Counted from the first letter of the stretch, positions 9,267 to 17,802 are shown. The stretch: DNA of 64,000 bases from Desulfacinum sp. (GCA_014359885.1 JACIYN010000016.1:62001-126000), one strand, 5' to 3'. Notes: generated by a model from the letters alone, not told the origin. Translations and numbers: made by a program.

Positions 9267-10592
9267 ATGAATCCCGCCGCGAGGGTGCTGGAAAAGATGC
9301 CGGAGGAGGCCCGGCGCATGGGATCCCTGCTGACCCAGGCGGGCTACAGGTTCTGGGTGGTGGGGGGCGTGGTGCGCGACGCCTTCCTGGGGCGGCTTCC
9401 AACCGACTGGGATTTTTCCACCGACGCTCCGGTGGAAGCTCTCATCCGGCTTCTTTCCCCTTCCTTTCGTGTGATTCCCGTGGGGCTCCGCCACGGCACG
9501 GTGCATGTGCTCACGGCCCACGGGGCCATGGAAATCACCAGTTGGGAAGGCAACGGCTCTCGGGCCGTGCTGGACGATCTCAGGCGCCGGGACTTCACCG
9601 TGAACGCCCTGGCGGTCTCCTTTCCCGACGGCACCCTGCTGGATCCCTTCGGCGGCCGACGGGATCTTGAATTGCGGCGGCTCCGCGGAGTGGAGGACCC
9701 TCTGGCCCGCTTCCGGGAGGATCCCCTGCGGGTGCTTCGGGCAAGCCGTTTCGCCGCCACGCTGGGGCTCCACCCCACCCCCAAGACGCTCCGGTGCCTT
9801 CGGCAGGCGGCGCCTTGGCTCCAAGAGACCGCCATGGAGCGCGTCCGGGAGGAGCTCTTCAAGGTGCTCACGGGGCCCTGGGTAGTGGAAGGCCTGGAAC
9901 TGGCCCGACGAACCGGCGTGCTGGAGGTGGTGATTCCGGAACTCCTGGAAGGATACCGGAAGAAGCAAAACCATTACCACGCCCACGACATCTACCGCCA
10001 TACGCTCTACACGGTGCACCACAGCCCCGATCGTCTTCGCGTCCGGCTGGCGGCCCTGCTTCACGACATCGCCAAGCCGCGGGTCCGGAAAAAGATCCGG
10101 GGCGTCTTTCGCTTTTTCGGCCATGACAAGGAAAGCGCCGAATTGGCGCGGAGCATCCTGCAGCGGTGGCTCGCCCCCAAGAAGCTGGCAGAAGAGGTGT
10201 GCCTTCTGGTCGCCAACCACATGGTGCACGATACGGACCGGTGGAAGGACGGGGCCGTGAGGCGCCTCATCCACCGGGTGGGAGAGCCGCTGCTGGAAGA
10301 TTTTCTGGACCTGGTGGAGGCGGACCGAAAGGCCCACGGGAAGGACCCCGAATCGACGGAAGCTGTACGAAGACTCCGGGAGCGCATCCGGCGGATCCTG
10401 GATGAACGGCCTGCCCTGGATCTTTCCCGCCTGGCCGTGGACGGCCGGGACGTCATGGCCGTGCTGGGCATCGGCCCGGGACCTCAGGTGGGCCGCGTGC
10501 TCAAAAGGGTCCACCGGCTCGTCTTGGATGATCCCGGCATGAACCGGCGGGACGTGCTGCTGGAATGGATACGGGTGACGAGTGACGAGTGA
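9267..10592 (+). CDS. cca: tRNA nucleotidyltransferase / poly(A) polymerase family with HD domain
   Basis: 441 residues. The head domain shows GGVVRDAFLGRLPTDWDFST, the nucleotidyltransferase signature with the two catalytic carboxylates, then RRRDFTVNAL and the EDPLRVLRASRFAA motif of class II CCA-adding enzymes. The second half has an HD phosphohydrolase domain (YRHTLYTV, LLHDIAKP, FFGHDKESA). It adds or repairs the CCA end of tRNAs, or could act as a CC- or A-adding or poly(A) enzyme. AGAGAGG precedes the ATG. The last residues (VTSDE) and the stop lie inside a heptanucleotide tandem repeat, so repeat-number changes would alter the C-terminus. Confidence 0.92.
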   Translation: MNPAARVLEKMPEEARRMGSLLTQAGYRFWVVGGVVRDAFLGRLPTDWDFSTDAPVEALIRLLSPSFRVIPVGLRHGTVHVLTAHGAMEITSWEGNGSRAVLDDLRRRDFTVNALAVSFPDGTLLDPFGGRRDLELRRLRGVEDPLARFREDPLRVLRASRFAATLGLHPTPKTLRCLRQAAPWLQETAMERVREELFKVLTGPWVVEGLELARRTGVLEVVIPELLEGYRKKQNHYHAHDIYRHTLYTVHHSPDRLRVRLAALLHDIAKPRVRKKIRGVFRFFGHDKESAELARSILQRWLAPKKLAEEVCLLVANHMVHDTDRWKDGAVRRLIHRVGEPLLEDFLDLVEADRKAHGKDPESTEAVRRLRERIRRILDERPALDLSRLAVDGRDVMAVLGIGPGPQVGRVLKRVHRLVLDDPGMNRRDVLLEWIRVTSDE

Positions 10593-10644
10593 TGAGTGAT
10601 GGGTGATGAGTGATGGGTGATGAGTGATGAGTGATGAGTGATGG
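10575..10644. repeat. Heptanucleotide tandem array (10 units of GTGAYGR)
   Basis: Ten consecutive 7-bp units, GTGACGA twice then GTGATGA or GTGATGG, span the end of cca and its downstream gap. The unit length is not a multiple of three. A second heptamer array with a different unit lies at 48214. Confidence 0.95.
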
Positions 10645-10732
10645 GGGATTGTCCCAAGATCCGCTGAAGACCCGTAGCTGAAAGCTGGCAGATGAAAACT
10701 TAAAGCCACAAACCCGCACAGAGAGGCAACCC

Positions 10733-11704
10733 ATGGAGGATTTTCCCGTTTTGCCGTCCGTAAGGGCGGTTGTTGAAACCGCCCGCTGGGTGCGGTTTCA
10801 TCCCGAGGCGGTGGAGCCTGCGGTTGAGGGCTGGGGCGGCGGGATCAATCGGGCCGGTGGCTGGGAGGAGCCCTTCCACTATGCGGACGGAACCGAAGAG
10901 ACGGCCCGGTGGATCTTTGTGCTGGACGTGTTGAACCACTGCTTCTGGCCCGATCCCGGAGAGCCCGTCTGGGGTGTGCAATTGGAAGGAGAGTTCTATT
11001 CGGGTTACGCGGGCCTGGCGGCGGCCCTCAAGAAGGCCTATCTGAAAGGATTTCCGATTACCGATGCCCGCTATCTGGCCCGGATGCCCGAAGAGGATTT
11101 GAGGGCCATCTTCTCCGGCACGGGCTCCATCCCGCTCTTTGAAGAACGCCTGAGGAACCTTCGGGAAGCGGGCCGGGTGCTCCTGGAACGCTGGGGCGGG
11201 GACGTGGTTCGACTCATCGAGGCGGCGGAAGGCTCGGCGTGTCGTCTGGCTTCCCTGTGCGCCCGGGAGTTTCCCAGCTTTCGGGACCAGGCGGAGCTGG
11301 ACGGTCGGACCGTCTACTTCTGGAAGAGGGCCCAGATTTTTGCGGCGGATCTGGCCGCCGCGTTTCGAGGGAAGGGGTTGGGGGCCTTTCGGGATCTGGA
11401 GCGTCTCACGGCCTTTGCCGACTACAAGCTGCCTCAGGTTCTGCGCGAACTGGGAGTTCTGGAATACGCCCCGGAGCTGGCCGGGAAGGTGGATCGCCGG
11501 GAACTGCTGGCGCCCGGATCCAGGGAGGAAGTGGAGATCCGGGCCCTGACCGTTTGGGCCGTGGAGCGGTTGAAGGAAGCCTTCCTGGAAAAGACCGGCC
11601 GGCGGGTCACCGCCTCTCAGGTGGACCACTGGCTCTGGTCCCTGGGCCAGCAGCCGCCCTTCCGAAAGCGCCCCTACCACCGCTGCCGCACCATCTATTA
11701 CTAA
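10733..11704 (+). CDS. Queuosine salvage protein (DUF2419 family, queuosine 5'-phosphate N-glycosylase)
   Basis: 323 residues matching the Q-salvage/DUF2419 family by overall pattern: VLPSVRAVVETARWVRF at the start, the FVLDVLNHCFWPD block with conserved Asp, the GVQLEGEFYSGYAGLAAALKKA segment and a C-terminal PPFRKRPYHRCRTIYY ending. Family members release queuine from queuosine or its 5'-phosphate so the base can be re-used for tRNA modification; bacterial homologues are mostly uncharacterised. A queD-like gene lies far downstream in this window, so salvage and synthesis may coexist. No clear ribosome-binding site beyond AGAGAGG some bases upstream. It follows the heptamer array and stands alone. 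Confidence 0.8.
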   Translation: MEDFPVLPSVRAVVETARWVRFHPEAVEPAVEGWGGGINRAGGWEEPFHYADGTEETARWIFVLDVLNHCFWPDPGEPVWGVQLEGEFYSGYAGLAAALKKAYLKGFPITDARYLARMPEEDLRAIFSGTGSIPLFEERLRNLREAGRVLLERWGGDVVRLIEAAEGSACRLASLCAREFPSFRDQAELDGRTVYFWKRAQIFAADLAAAFRGKGLGAFRDLERLTAFADYKLPQVLRELGVLEYAPELAGKVDRRELLAPGSREEVEIRALTVWAVERLKEAFLEKTGRRVTASQVDHWLWSLGQQPPFRKRPYHRCRTIYY

Positions 11705-11719
11705 CGGTCATGGCTCCCC

Positions 11720-12045
11720 TCGCGCCACCCCGCATGGATGAAAGAGCGGGCCGGAGCAAGGGCATTTGTCGGAACGCCGCAATATGCCATTCTCTATGAG
11801 TCACTGCGCGCCCCTTGCATTGCCGGGCACCCTCATTGCGGCCTTCGCAGTTCCTACAACCAAAAAGATTTGCGTCTATTCGCGTTCATTCGCGGTTCTC
11901 TTTCACATAAACCCCCATCCCGGACGGCCCGTGACAACGAAAGATGAAACGCACCTTTGGCAAGCAGCCCTCTGTAGGGGCGAATGATTATTCGCCCCTA
12001 CAGGCCGAGCGCACGAGCGGAACGGGGTCGCGTTTCATATAAAAA
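11720..12045. repeat. Dispersed intergenic repeat, copy 2
   Basis: Shares ordered blocks with 4660-4930 (see copy 1). An additional block, TTTGCGTCTATTCGCGTTCA near 11871, recurs in altered form near 58453, suggesting a third partial copy there. Confidence 0.6.
11972..12003. repeat. Palindrome with 14-bp arms
   Basis: Arms CTGTAGGGGCGAAT and exact complement around a GATT loop. It corresponds to the 36-bp palindrome at 4853 with a few compensating base changes, so pairing has been preserved. Confidence 0.85.
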
Positions 12046-12081
12046 GGGAAAGCCGGGTCCGCCACTTGGGGCGGATCCGGC
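12040..12081 (-). terminator. Intrinsic terminator of the TRAP transporter operon
   Basis: On the minus strand GCCGGATCCGCC pairs with GGCGGACCCGGC (one mismatch, 6-nt loop), followed by TTTCCCTTTTTAT. It lies 37 bp after the permease stop. Confidence 0.8.
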
Positions 12082-12117
12082 ATCCACAGGAGGGAGGGAG
12101 AAACCTGACGGGAACCG

Positions 12118-14082
12118 TCAGGCGGGCTGTGGCGTTTCCAGTCCGCCGTCGCCGCCTTCTTTCTTGTTCTTGTAACGCTGCCAGAAGTAGACGACGGCGA
12201 TCATCGCAATGCCGATGAGGTCCGAAGTGATGTGCGGGTGGTAGCACATGTAGGTGCCGAAGGCGAAGATGATCCATTCCAGCACGGTGGTTTTTCGGAT
12301 CAGGTAGCCCATGGTCACGGCCGAGAAGGCCAACGTTCCCAGGGTGGCGGAAACGTAGGCCATGACGATTTCCTGCCAGGTGCCCATGAGCAGGATCCCA
12401 GGCACGTAGGCGAAAAGGAACGGACCCACGTAGAGGAACTTGGCGAACTTGAAGGAGGTCCACCCCGTTTTCCAAGGGTCGCTCCCGGCGATGGCGGCCC
12501 CCGCGTAGGCGGCCACGCACACGGGCGGCGTGATGTTGGAATCCTGGCTGAACCAGTAGACGATCATGTGGGCGGCGATGGGGTGGACCCCCATCTTGTC
12601 CAAGGCGGGCACGGCCAGCACGGCTGTGATGAGATAGGCGGCCGTCACGGGAACTCCCATGCCGAGCACCAAGGACGCCAGGCCGATCAGGAGGATGGCG
12701 ATGGGAAGATGACCTCCGGAAAGGGAAATGATGATGTCGGAGAACTTCAGCCCGATGCCCGTGAGCGCGATGGAGCCGACGATCATGCCGATGACCCCCA
12801 CCGTGGCGCCGATCACCAGGGTGCTCCGGGCCCCGTCCAGGATGGCCTCGTAGATTTCCCGAAACTTCATCCTGTTCTCCGGCCGCACCCAACTCACCCC
12901 GATGCAGCTCAGCGTGGCCCAAAAGGCGGCCATCCCGGGGCTGTAGCCCAGAAGCATCAAGACAATGATCACCAGGAGCGGAATGGACATGTACCATTCC
13001 TTCTTGAGGATCTCCATGGGTTTGGGAAGGTCTTCCTGGATCCCCACGATATTGTGTTTCTTGGCTTCGAAGTGGACCATGGTGAAGACCGAAAGGAAAT
13101 AGAGCAGGGCCGGGCCCACGGCCATCTTCATGATCTCCACGTAGGGGGTGCGGGTAAGTTCGGCCATGAGAAATCCGCCCGCACCCATGATGGGGGGCAT
13201 GAACATGCCCACGATGGAGGCCGACGGTTCGATGGCTCCTGCCACGTGGGGACGGAAGCCCGCCTTCTTCATGAGCGGGATGGTGAAGGCGCCGGTGGAG
13301 ACCGTATTGGCGATGGCGCTTCCCGAGATGGACCCGAAGAAGGTTGAGGCCATGCAGGCCACCTTGGCGGGGCCGCCCACGGTGCGCCCGGCCAGCGCCA
13401 TGGGAAAGTCCAGGAAGAACTGGCCGGCGCCCGATTTTTTCAGAAAGGCTCCGAAGAAGATGAAAAGGATGACATAGGTGACCAGCACGCTGGCCATGAC
13501 CCCGAAGACGCCGTCCTGGGTCAGGTAGAGGTGGTTCACGATCCGTTCCAGCCGGAAGCCTCGATGGGCGAAGGGGCCAGGCATATAGGGGCCGAAATAG
13601 CAGTAGACCGCGGCCAGAAGTCCCACGATGGTCATGGACCAGCCCAGCACCCGCCGGCAGATTTCCAGGGAAAGAAGCAGTCCCAGCACGCTCACGTAGA
13701 AGTCGAGCTGCGTCTCGCTCCCCATGCGGTAGTTGAGGGCTTCGAATTCATGGATCCAGTAGCCCACGGCGAAGACGGAAAGCAGGGCCAGGACCACGTC
13801 GAAGACGGAGGGGCGGTGATGGGGGGAGCGCTTGGAAAACGGATAGGTGAGAAAGATGAAGACGTAGGTGACGAGCACGTAGAGGCCCCGGTTGTACTGA
13901 ACGGACACGGGCCGGATGCCCGCCGTGTAGAAGTAGAAGAGGACCATGAAGACGCTGATGGCCGAGGCGATCCACATCCAGGGGCCGGTCAGCTTTCTTC
14001 CGGCTTTTTCCTCTTTTTCCAGGAGTTTCTTGAGCTTGACGTCTTCTTGAGCTTCCGCGGCTTTCTTTTCCATCTCGTCCAT
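12118..14082 (-). CDS. TRAP transporter fused permease (4TM/12TM, TAXI type)
   Basis: 654 residues. After a charged, coiled-coil-like N-terminus (about residues 1-30, rich in Lys/Glu) come the four-helix DctQ-like part and then the DctM-like part with more than a dozen hydrophobic spans, including FFGSISGSAIANTVSTGAFTIP, IMGAGGFLMAELT and GMGVPVTAAYL. Such fused permeases use Na+ or H+ gradients to import organic acids delivered by a TAXI receptor. The receptor gene lies upstream, separated by 449 bp that contain a MITE-like repeat. The ATG at 14082 has AAGGTTGGA upstream; a GTG at 14121 would add 13 residues without a good site. The terminator follows. Confidence 0.92.
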   Translation of the reverse strand: MDEMEKKAAEAQEDVKLKKLLEKEEKAGRKLTGPWMWIASAISVFMVLFYFYTAGIRPVSVQYNRGLYVLVTYVFIFLTYPFSKRSPHHRPSVFDVVLALLSVFAVGYWIHEFEALNYRMGSETQLDFYVSVLGLLLSLEICRRVLGWSMTIVGLLAAVYCYFGPYMPGPFAHRGFRLERIVNHLYLTQDGVFGVMASVLVTYVILFIFFGAFLKKSGAGQFFLDFPMALAGRTVGGPAKVACMASTFFGSISGSAIANTVSTGAFTIPLMKKAGFRPHVAGAIEPSASIVGMFMPPIMGAGGFLMAELTRTPYVEIMKMAVGPALLYFLSVFTMVHFEAKKHNIVGIQEDLPKPMEILKKEWYMSIPLLVIIVLMLLGYSPGMAAFWATLSCIGVSWVRPENRMKFREIYEAILDGARSTLVIGATVGVIGMIVGSIALTGIGLKFSDIIISLSGGHLPIAILLIGLASLVLGMGVPVTAAYLITAVLAVPALDKMGVHPIAAHMIVYWFSQDSNITPPVCVAAYAGAAIAGSDPWKTGWTSFKFAKFLYVGPFLFAYVPGILLMGTWQEIVMAYVSATLGTLAFSAVTMGYLIRKTTVLEWIIFAFGTYMCYHPHITSDLIGIAMIAVVYFWQRYKNKKEGGDGGLETPQPA

Positions 14083-14531
14083 ACTTGTCCAACCTTGCAT
14101 CCGTGGGTGGGGTTTCCGCACCCGCAGGGAAAAGAGTCAGAAAGAGGGGTGTGTTGAAGTGGGTTGAAAGAGCCTCCCTACCCATTCCTTATCCCCGTGT
14201 GATTTGTGGCTGGAACGGGGAACGGGAATGCCCACCGGTGGTGGTCGCTTCATGCAGGGGCGGTTCGCGAACCGCCCCCACATGCATGGCGGACTGGAGT
14301 GGAGGCTTGATGCGTTTCCGGGCAAAAGCTTGTCCGGGAATGACTTTCCGGCTCAAGATACCGGGGAATTTCCGTTCTTTTCGTAGCCGCGGGGCTTCAG
14401 CCCCGCGGGAAGGGCCCTGGCAACCTTGAAGTGGCGGGCGTACCCGATGGCCGAAGCCAGGGGTCTTTCCCGCAACCCTGAAGGGCTGCGCTACGATAAA
14501 ACGGTCATCCCCGGTCTTTTCGGGCAAACTT
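14083..14531. other. 449-bp gap between receptor and permease genes
   Basis: No gene seen. Contains a 22-bp palindrome (14257-14278) and a MITE-like copy that reaches the stop codon of the receptor gene. Translations here are typical repeat-derived false ORFs. Confidence 0.6.
14257..14278. repeat. 22-bp perfect palindrome
   Basis: GGGGCGGTTCGCGAACCGCC with its closing CC. An identical palindrome lies at 42356-42377; related GC hairpins lie at 23995-24015 and 61021-61037. Confidence 0.9.
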
Positions 14532-14533
14532 CT
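14326..14533. mobile_element. MITE-like repeat, copy A
   Basis: About 208 bp, with imperfect terminal inverted repeats (AAGCTTGTCCGGGAA at the left, TTCGGGCAAACTTC at the right). Internally it carries GTAGCCGCGGGGCTTCAGCC with its closing CCGCGG and CTGAAGGGCTGCGCTACGA, both also in copy B (61061-61300). No coding capacity for a transposase. Its right end touches the stop codon of the TAXI receptor gene. Confidence 0.65.
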
Positions 14534-15524
14534 AGTCCACCGGTTTGAACTTGTCGGGAATCTCCAGACCCTGCTCCTTCCAGAAGCGGTAGGCGCCCTT
14601 GTGGAGCGGAGCCGACAGGCCGGTGAGGGCGTTCTGGACGGACATGTCGCTGGCCGCCTTGTGGGCCTTCTTCATGTGATCCAGCCCCTCCGGCGAGAAG
14701 ATGGCCTTGAGGGCGTTGTAGACGATTTCCTCATCCACGTCTTTGTTGGCGATCCAGAAGGTGCTGTCCTGGAAGCTCACCACGTCCTCGTCCTGACCCC
14801 GGTACGTGCCCTTGGGGATGATCACCTTGCTGTAGAAGGGGTATTCGTCGTAGAAGCCGGCTTCCTCGGCGTCCTTGTGGACGTTGACGAGGCTGATTTC
14901 ATCCTGGGTGCTGGCTTCGATGATGGAGGCGTTGGGGTAACCCACCAGGACCCAGAAGGCATCGATCTTGCGGTCCTTGAAAGCCGCGGCGGCGGCGGAG
15001 TAGCCCAAGAACTGGGGTTGAATCTTGTCCCAGAGCCCCAGGGTGCGGAAGAAGCGCTCGGCCGAAAGCGCGGCACCGGAACCGGCGTTGCCCACGGCCA
15101 CCTTCTTGCCTTCAAGCTGCTTGGCGCTGGTGATGCCGCTGTTCTTCAGGACCACCAACTGGGCCGGAGCTCCATAGAGGTAGGCCAAGGGTCGCACATT
15201 GTCGTACTTGGTGTCGTCCTTGGGCAGCTTGCCGTTGCGGCCCAGGAAGATGTCGCCCGTGTAGGAGATGCCGAAATCCACGTCGTGGCGATGCACCCGT
15301 TTGACGTTTTCCGCCGATCCTCCCGATCCTTCGCTGGACACTTCCACGTCGGGAACGTTCTTGGTCAGATAGATGGCAATGGCGTTGGCGAAGTAGTTGA
15401 AGGTGCCGCCCACGGGGCCGCCTCCGATGGCGAGGAAGGTCTTCTTGGCGTGGGCTTGATCCATGGGAGTCAAGGCGAAGATACAGGCAACGGCCAGGGC
15501 CAGAATAAGCAACCTCTTCGTCAT
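14532..15524 (-). CDS. TAXI-family TRAP transporter solute receptor
   Basis: 330 residues with a signal peptide (MTKRLLILALAVACIFALTP, cleaved near AHA-KK). The mature start KTFLAIGGGPVGGTFNYFANAIA is the TAXI fold signature, followed by VSSEGSGGSAENVKRV and the GKKVAVGNAGSGAALSAERFF lobe. It binds its ligand in the periplasm and hands it to the fused permease. Known ligands of this family include glutamate, 2-oxoglutarate and other organic acids; the ligand here is not evident. AAGGAG lies nine bases before the ATG at 15524. It follows oadB by 120 nt on the same strand, hinting at linked regulation. Confidence 0.92.
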   Translation of the reverse strand: MTKRLLILALAVACIFALTPMDQAHAKKTFLAIGGGPVGGTFNYFANAIAIYLTKNVPDVEVSSEGSGGSAENVKRVHRHDVDFGISYTGDIFLGRNGKLPKDDTKYDNVRPLAYLYGAPAQLVVLKNSGITSAKQLEGKKVAVGNAGSGAALSAERFFRTLGLWDKIQPQFLGYSAAAAAFKDRKIDAFWVLVGYPNASIIEASTQDEISLVNVHKDAEEAGFYDEYPFYSKVIIPKGTYRGQDEDVVSFQDSTFWIANKDVDEEIVYNALKAIFSPEGLDHMKKAHKAASDMSVQNALTGLSAPLHKGAYRFWKEQGLEIPDKFKPVD

Positions 15525-15644
15525 GGTGCACACTCCTTGCTCTCGGGTTCATGGTGGGTTCGTTGTCTCGTCCTTGGGTTGGATCCGTCTTGATCCGATT
15601 CTCACCCCCTTTCGTCGCAGATTCCTTATTGCATACACTGTATC

Positions 15645-16769
15645 TTACAAAAGAAAAGACCAAAGAACACCCGCGGCGATGGCCGAGCCGATCACGCCCG
15701 AGATGTTGGGCGCCATGGCGTGCATGAGCAGGTAGTTTCCGGGATCTTCCCGGTTGCCCACAAGTTGCACAACCCGTGCCGAATCGGGGACCGCCGAAAC
15801 CCCGGCGGCGCCCAAGAGCGGGTTGATCTTGTCCTTGCTGAAAAGATTCATGAGCTTGGCAAAGAGGATGCCGCCGGCCGTGGCCACCATGAAGGAGGCG
15901 GCACCCAGGCAGAAGATGCCCACGGACTTGGCCGTAAGAAAAACATCGGCCTGGGTGGATGCCCCCACGGTGACTCCCAACAGGATAGTGACGATGTCGA
16001 TGAGGGCCGTTCGGGCGGTTTGCGCCAGTCGATCCGCCACCATGCATTCCTTGAGCAGATTGCCGAAAAAGAGCATGCCCAAAAGCGGCAGGGCCGCCGG
16101 TGCCAGAAGACAGCACAGGAGAAAACCCACGATGGGGAAGATGATCTTTTCCCGCTTGCTCACCGGCCTCGGATCGCTCATGCGAATGAGGCGCTCTTCT
16201 TTGGTGGTCAGCAAATACATGATGGGCGGCTGGATGACCGGCACCAGCGCCATGTAGGAATAGGCGGCGATGGCGATGGGACCCACCAGCTCGGGGGCCA
16301 GCTTGGCGGAAAGGAAGATGGCCGTGGGGCCGTCGGCTCCGCCGATGATGCCGATGGAACCGGCTTCATTGGCCGGAAATCCCAGAGCCAGGGCCGCCAG
16401 GAAGGTGATGAAAATGCCCACTTGGGCCGCCGCCCCCAGGAGCATGAGCTTGGGGCGGGCCAGCATGGTGGAAAAGTCGGTCATGGCCCCGATGCCCAAG
16501 AAGATGAGGGGCGGATAGATCCCCTGGCGCACACCGAAGTAAAGATAGTGCAACACGCTTCCTTCTTCGTAAATACCGAGCCCCAAGCCTCTGAAAACCG
16601 GGATGTTTCCCATGAGGATGCCGAAGCCGATGGGCACCAACAGAAGCGGTTCGTAATGCTTGGCGATCCCCAGGTAGATAAACGTACATCCCACCGCGAT
16701 CATGATCAGGTGGCGGTAATCCGCCAGTGCAAAACCCGTGTTGCTCAAGAAATCGAGTATCAGCTCCAT
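15645..16769 (-). CDS. Na+-translocating decarboxylase beta subunit (OadB/GcdB/MmdB)
   Basis: 374 residues, almost all hydrophobic. Family motifs present are FLGIGAMTDFSTMLA, the IGIIGGADGPTAIFLSAKLAP region whose aspartate takes part in Na+ transport, and DSARVVQLVGNREDPGNYLLMHAMAPN near the end. It forms the membrane channel that couples decarboxylation of a carboxybiotin to Na+ export. The gamma-like gene is upstream; no alpha carboxyltransferase or biotin carrier lies in the window, so the substrate (oxaloacetate, methylmalonyl-CoA or glutaconyl-CoA) is unknown. Confidence 0.94.
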   Translation of the reverse strand: MELILDFLSNTGFALADYRHLIMIAVGCTFIYLGIAKHYEPLLLVPIGFGILMGNIPVFRGLGLGIYEEGSVLHYLYFGVRQGIYPPLIFLGIGAMTDFSTMLARPKLMLLGAAAQVGIFITFLAALALGFPANEAGSIGIIGGADGPTAIFLSAKLAPELVGPIAIAAYSYMALVPVIQPPIMYLLTTKEERLIRMSDPRPVSKREKIIFPIVGFLLCCLLAPAALPLLGMLFFGNLLKECMVADRLAQTARTALIDIVTILLGVTVGASTQADVFLTAKSVGIFCLGAASFMVATAGGILFAKLMNLFSKDKINPLLGAAGVSAVPDSARVVQLVGNREDPGNYLLMHAMAPNISGVIGSAIAAGVLWSFLL

Positions 16770-16854
16770 AACCTCTTCCCTGTTTTCTGGAAGAATCCTG
16801 AAACGTTTGGCGTATTGAGCGGTTCCATCCGTTCCGCTGTAAAAGACGGTCCGC

Positions 16855-17355
16855 CTAGCTCCCTACCTCGGCCTCCTCGGCCGACCTCACCACCACGTCG
16901 GGATTCCACCGGTAGAAGCCGCGCTGAGTGCCTCCAAGCTCCTGGATCAACCCGAGGCGCAGAAAGAGGTCCAAGTGGGTGTACGGGTTGCGGATGCCGC
17001 GCTTTTCGGCCTGTTCCAGGAGGCGCGGTAGTGAAAACGTTTCCCCCTGCCGATTGGCAAGCCATTGGAAGTAGGCGTATACCTCCATCTGTTCCGTGGA
17101 AAGGTCCACCACGGGTGTGGTCGGCGTCGGAACCGCCTTGGGTTTTTCCGCCGCCATTTCTTCCGGCGAGGGAGCGGCCTTGGGGATTCGGCGGCGCTTT
17201 TCCAGCATTTCGTGGCGTCTGTCCCAGGCGGTGAGCGTCTTTTCCAGGTTGGCCAGCACCAGGGCCAGCACCACCAGGCCGGTGAACACGATGGTGATGC
17301 CGGCCGCGGTGATGAGCCACCCGTTGGTGGCGCTGATGGCAGACAGTCCGTACAT
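16855..17355 (-). CDS. OadG-like gamma subunit with C-terminal winged-helix-like domain
   Basis: 166 residues. Residues 1-45 give one transmembrane helix (ITAAGITIVFTGLVVLALVL) preceded by a short periplasmic end, then a charged stretch and a Pro/Ala linker, as in sodium-pump decarboxylase gamma subunits. From about 95 onward (STEQMEVYAYFQWLANRQ and the following LLEQAEKRGIRNP) the sequence looks like a small winged-helix module rather than the His-rich tail of OadG. The gene lies 85 nt before oadB and 18 nt after the cNMP-binding gene. The gamma assignment rests on the first 60 residues and context; the C-terminal domain function is unknown. Confidence 0.65.
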   Translation of the reverse strand: MYGLSAISATNGWLITAAGITIVFTGLVVLALVLANLEKTLTAWDRRHEMLEKRRRIPKAAPSPEEMAAEKPKAVPTPTTPVVDLSTEQMEVYAYFQWLANRQGETFSLPRLLEQAEKRGIRNPYTHLDLFLRLGLIQELGGTQRGFYRWNPDVVVRSAEEAEVGS

Positions 17356-17373
17356 GAGTTGCCCCTCCTTCTT

Positions 17374-17802
17374 TCAGGCCCGGATGTCCCGGGTCCGGTA
17401 GGGTTTGCGTTCCTGCATGATGGCTGCGATCTTCTGCATGACTCTCTGGCCCAGGCCCGCATCCATCTGAAAGAGCTTGTAGAGTTCCGAGTTGGGGAAC
17501 TGAAAGAGGGTGGATTCCGTCAGGCACAGGCCCGTGGCCGTGTAGTGGAACGGGCTCACCAGGCTGGACCAGCCCAGGAGCTGGCCCGGCTCGCGCACCA
17601 CGAAGGAACGGCCGTTGGGGAAGCAGAGCAGGATGGACCCGGATTTCAGGATGTAGAGATACTTGGCCGGTGATCGGGCGCTGAAGATGGCCTCGCCGGG
17701 CCTCCAGTGGGTCGGAAGGGCGATCTGGGCCAGGTGGGCGATGTCCGATTCCGTAAAATCGGCCAAAAACGGGCTTTGTCGCAGTTCCTCTGAGTGGATC
17801 AT
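17374..17802 (-). CDS. Cyclic nucleotide-binding-domain protein without a DNA-binding domain
   Basis: 142 residues comprising a single cupin-like cNMP domain: DIAHLAQIALPTHWRPGEAIF, the SPAKYLYILKSGSILLCFPNG roll and EPGQLLGWSSLVSP, followed by a C-helix. The usual arginine of the phosphate cassette is not evident in GQLLGWSSLV, so cAMP binding is doubtful. There is no HTH, so it is not a Crp-type regulator. It is the promoter-proximal gene of the cluster leading to the OadG-like, OadB and TRAP-TAXI genes. GGAGGAG lies upstream of the ATG. A role as a small-ligand sensor for the Na+ pump is only inferred from position. Confidence 0.75.
   Translation of the reverse strand: MIHSEELRQSPFLADFTESDIAHLAQIALPTHWRPGEAIFSARSPAKYLYILKSGSILLCFPNGRSFVVREPGQLLGWSSLVSPFHYTATGLCLTESTLFQFPNSELYKLFQMDAGLGQRVMQKIAAIMQERKPYRTRDIRA

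Larger units (their letters stand above)
11705..12117. other. 413-bp intergenic region with repeat copy and terminator
   Basis: No gene seen. It carries dispersed repeat copy 2, a palindrome (11972-12003) and the terminator of the minus-strand TRAP operon (12040-12081). The frames that stay open here are low-complexity repeat translations. Confidence 0.6.

Noticed and set aside
10575..10644. CRISPR array or phage attachment site
   Set aside because: Simple heptamer tandem array with no spacers and no integrase.
14189..14527. 112-codon minus-strand ORF over the MITE-like copy
   Set aside because: Its translation (for example FIVAQPFRVAGKTP) is the known false-ORF pattern of such repeats and recurs at copy B.
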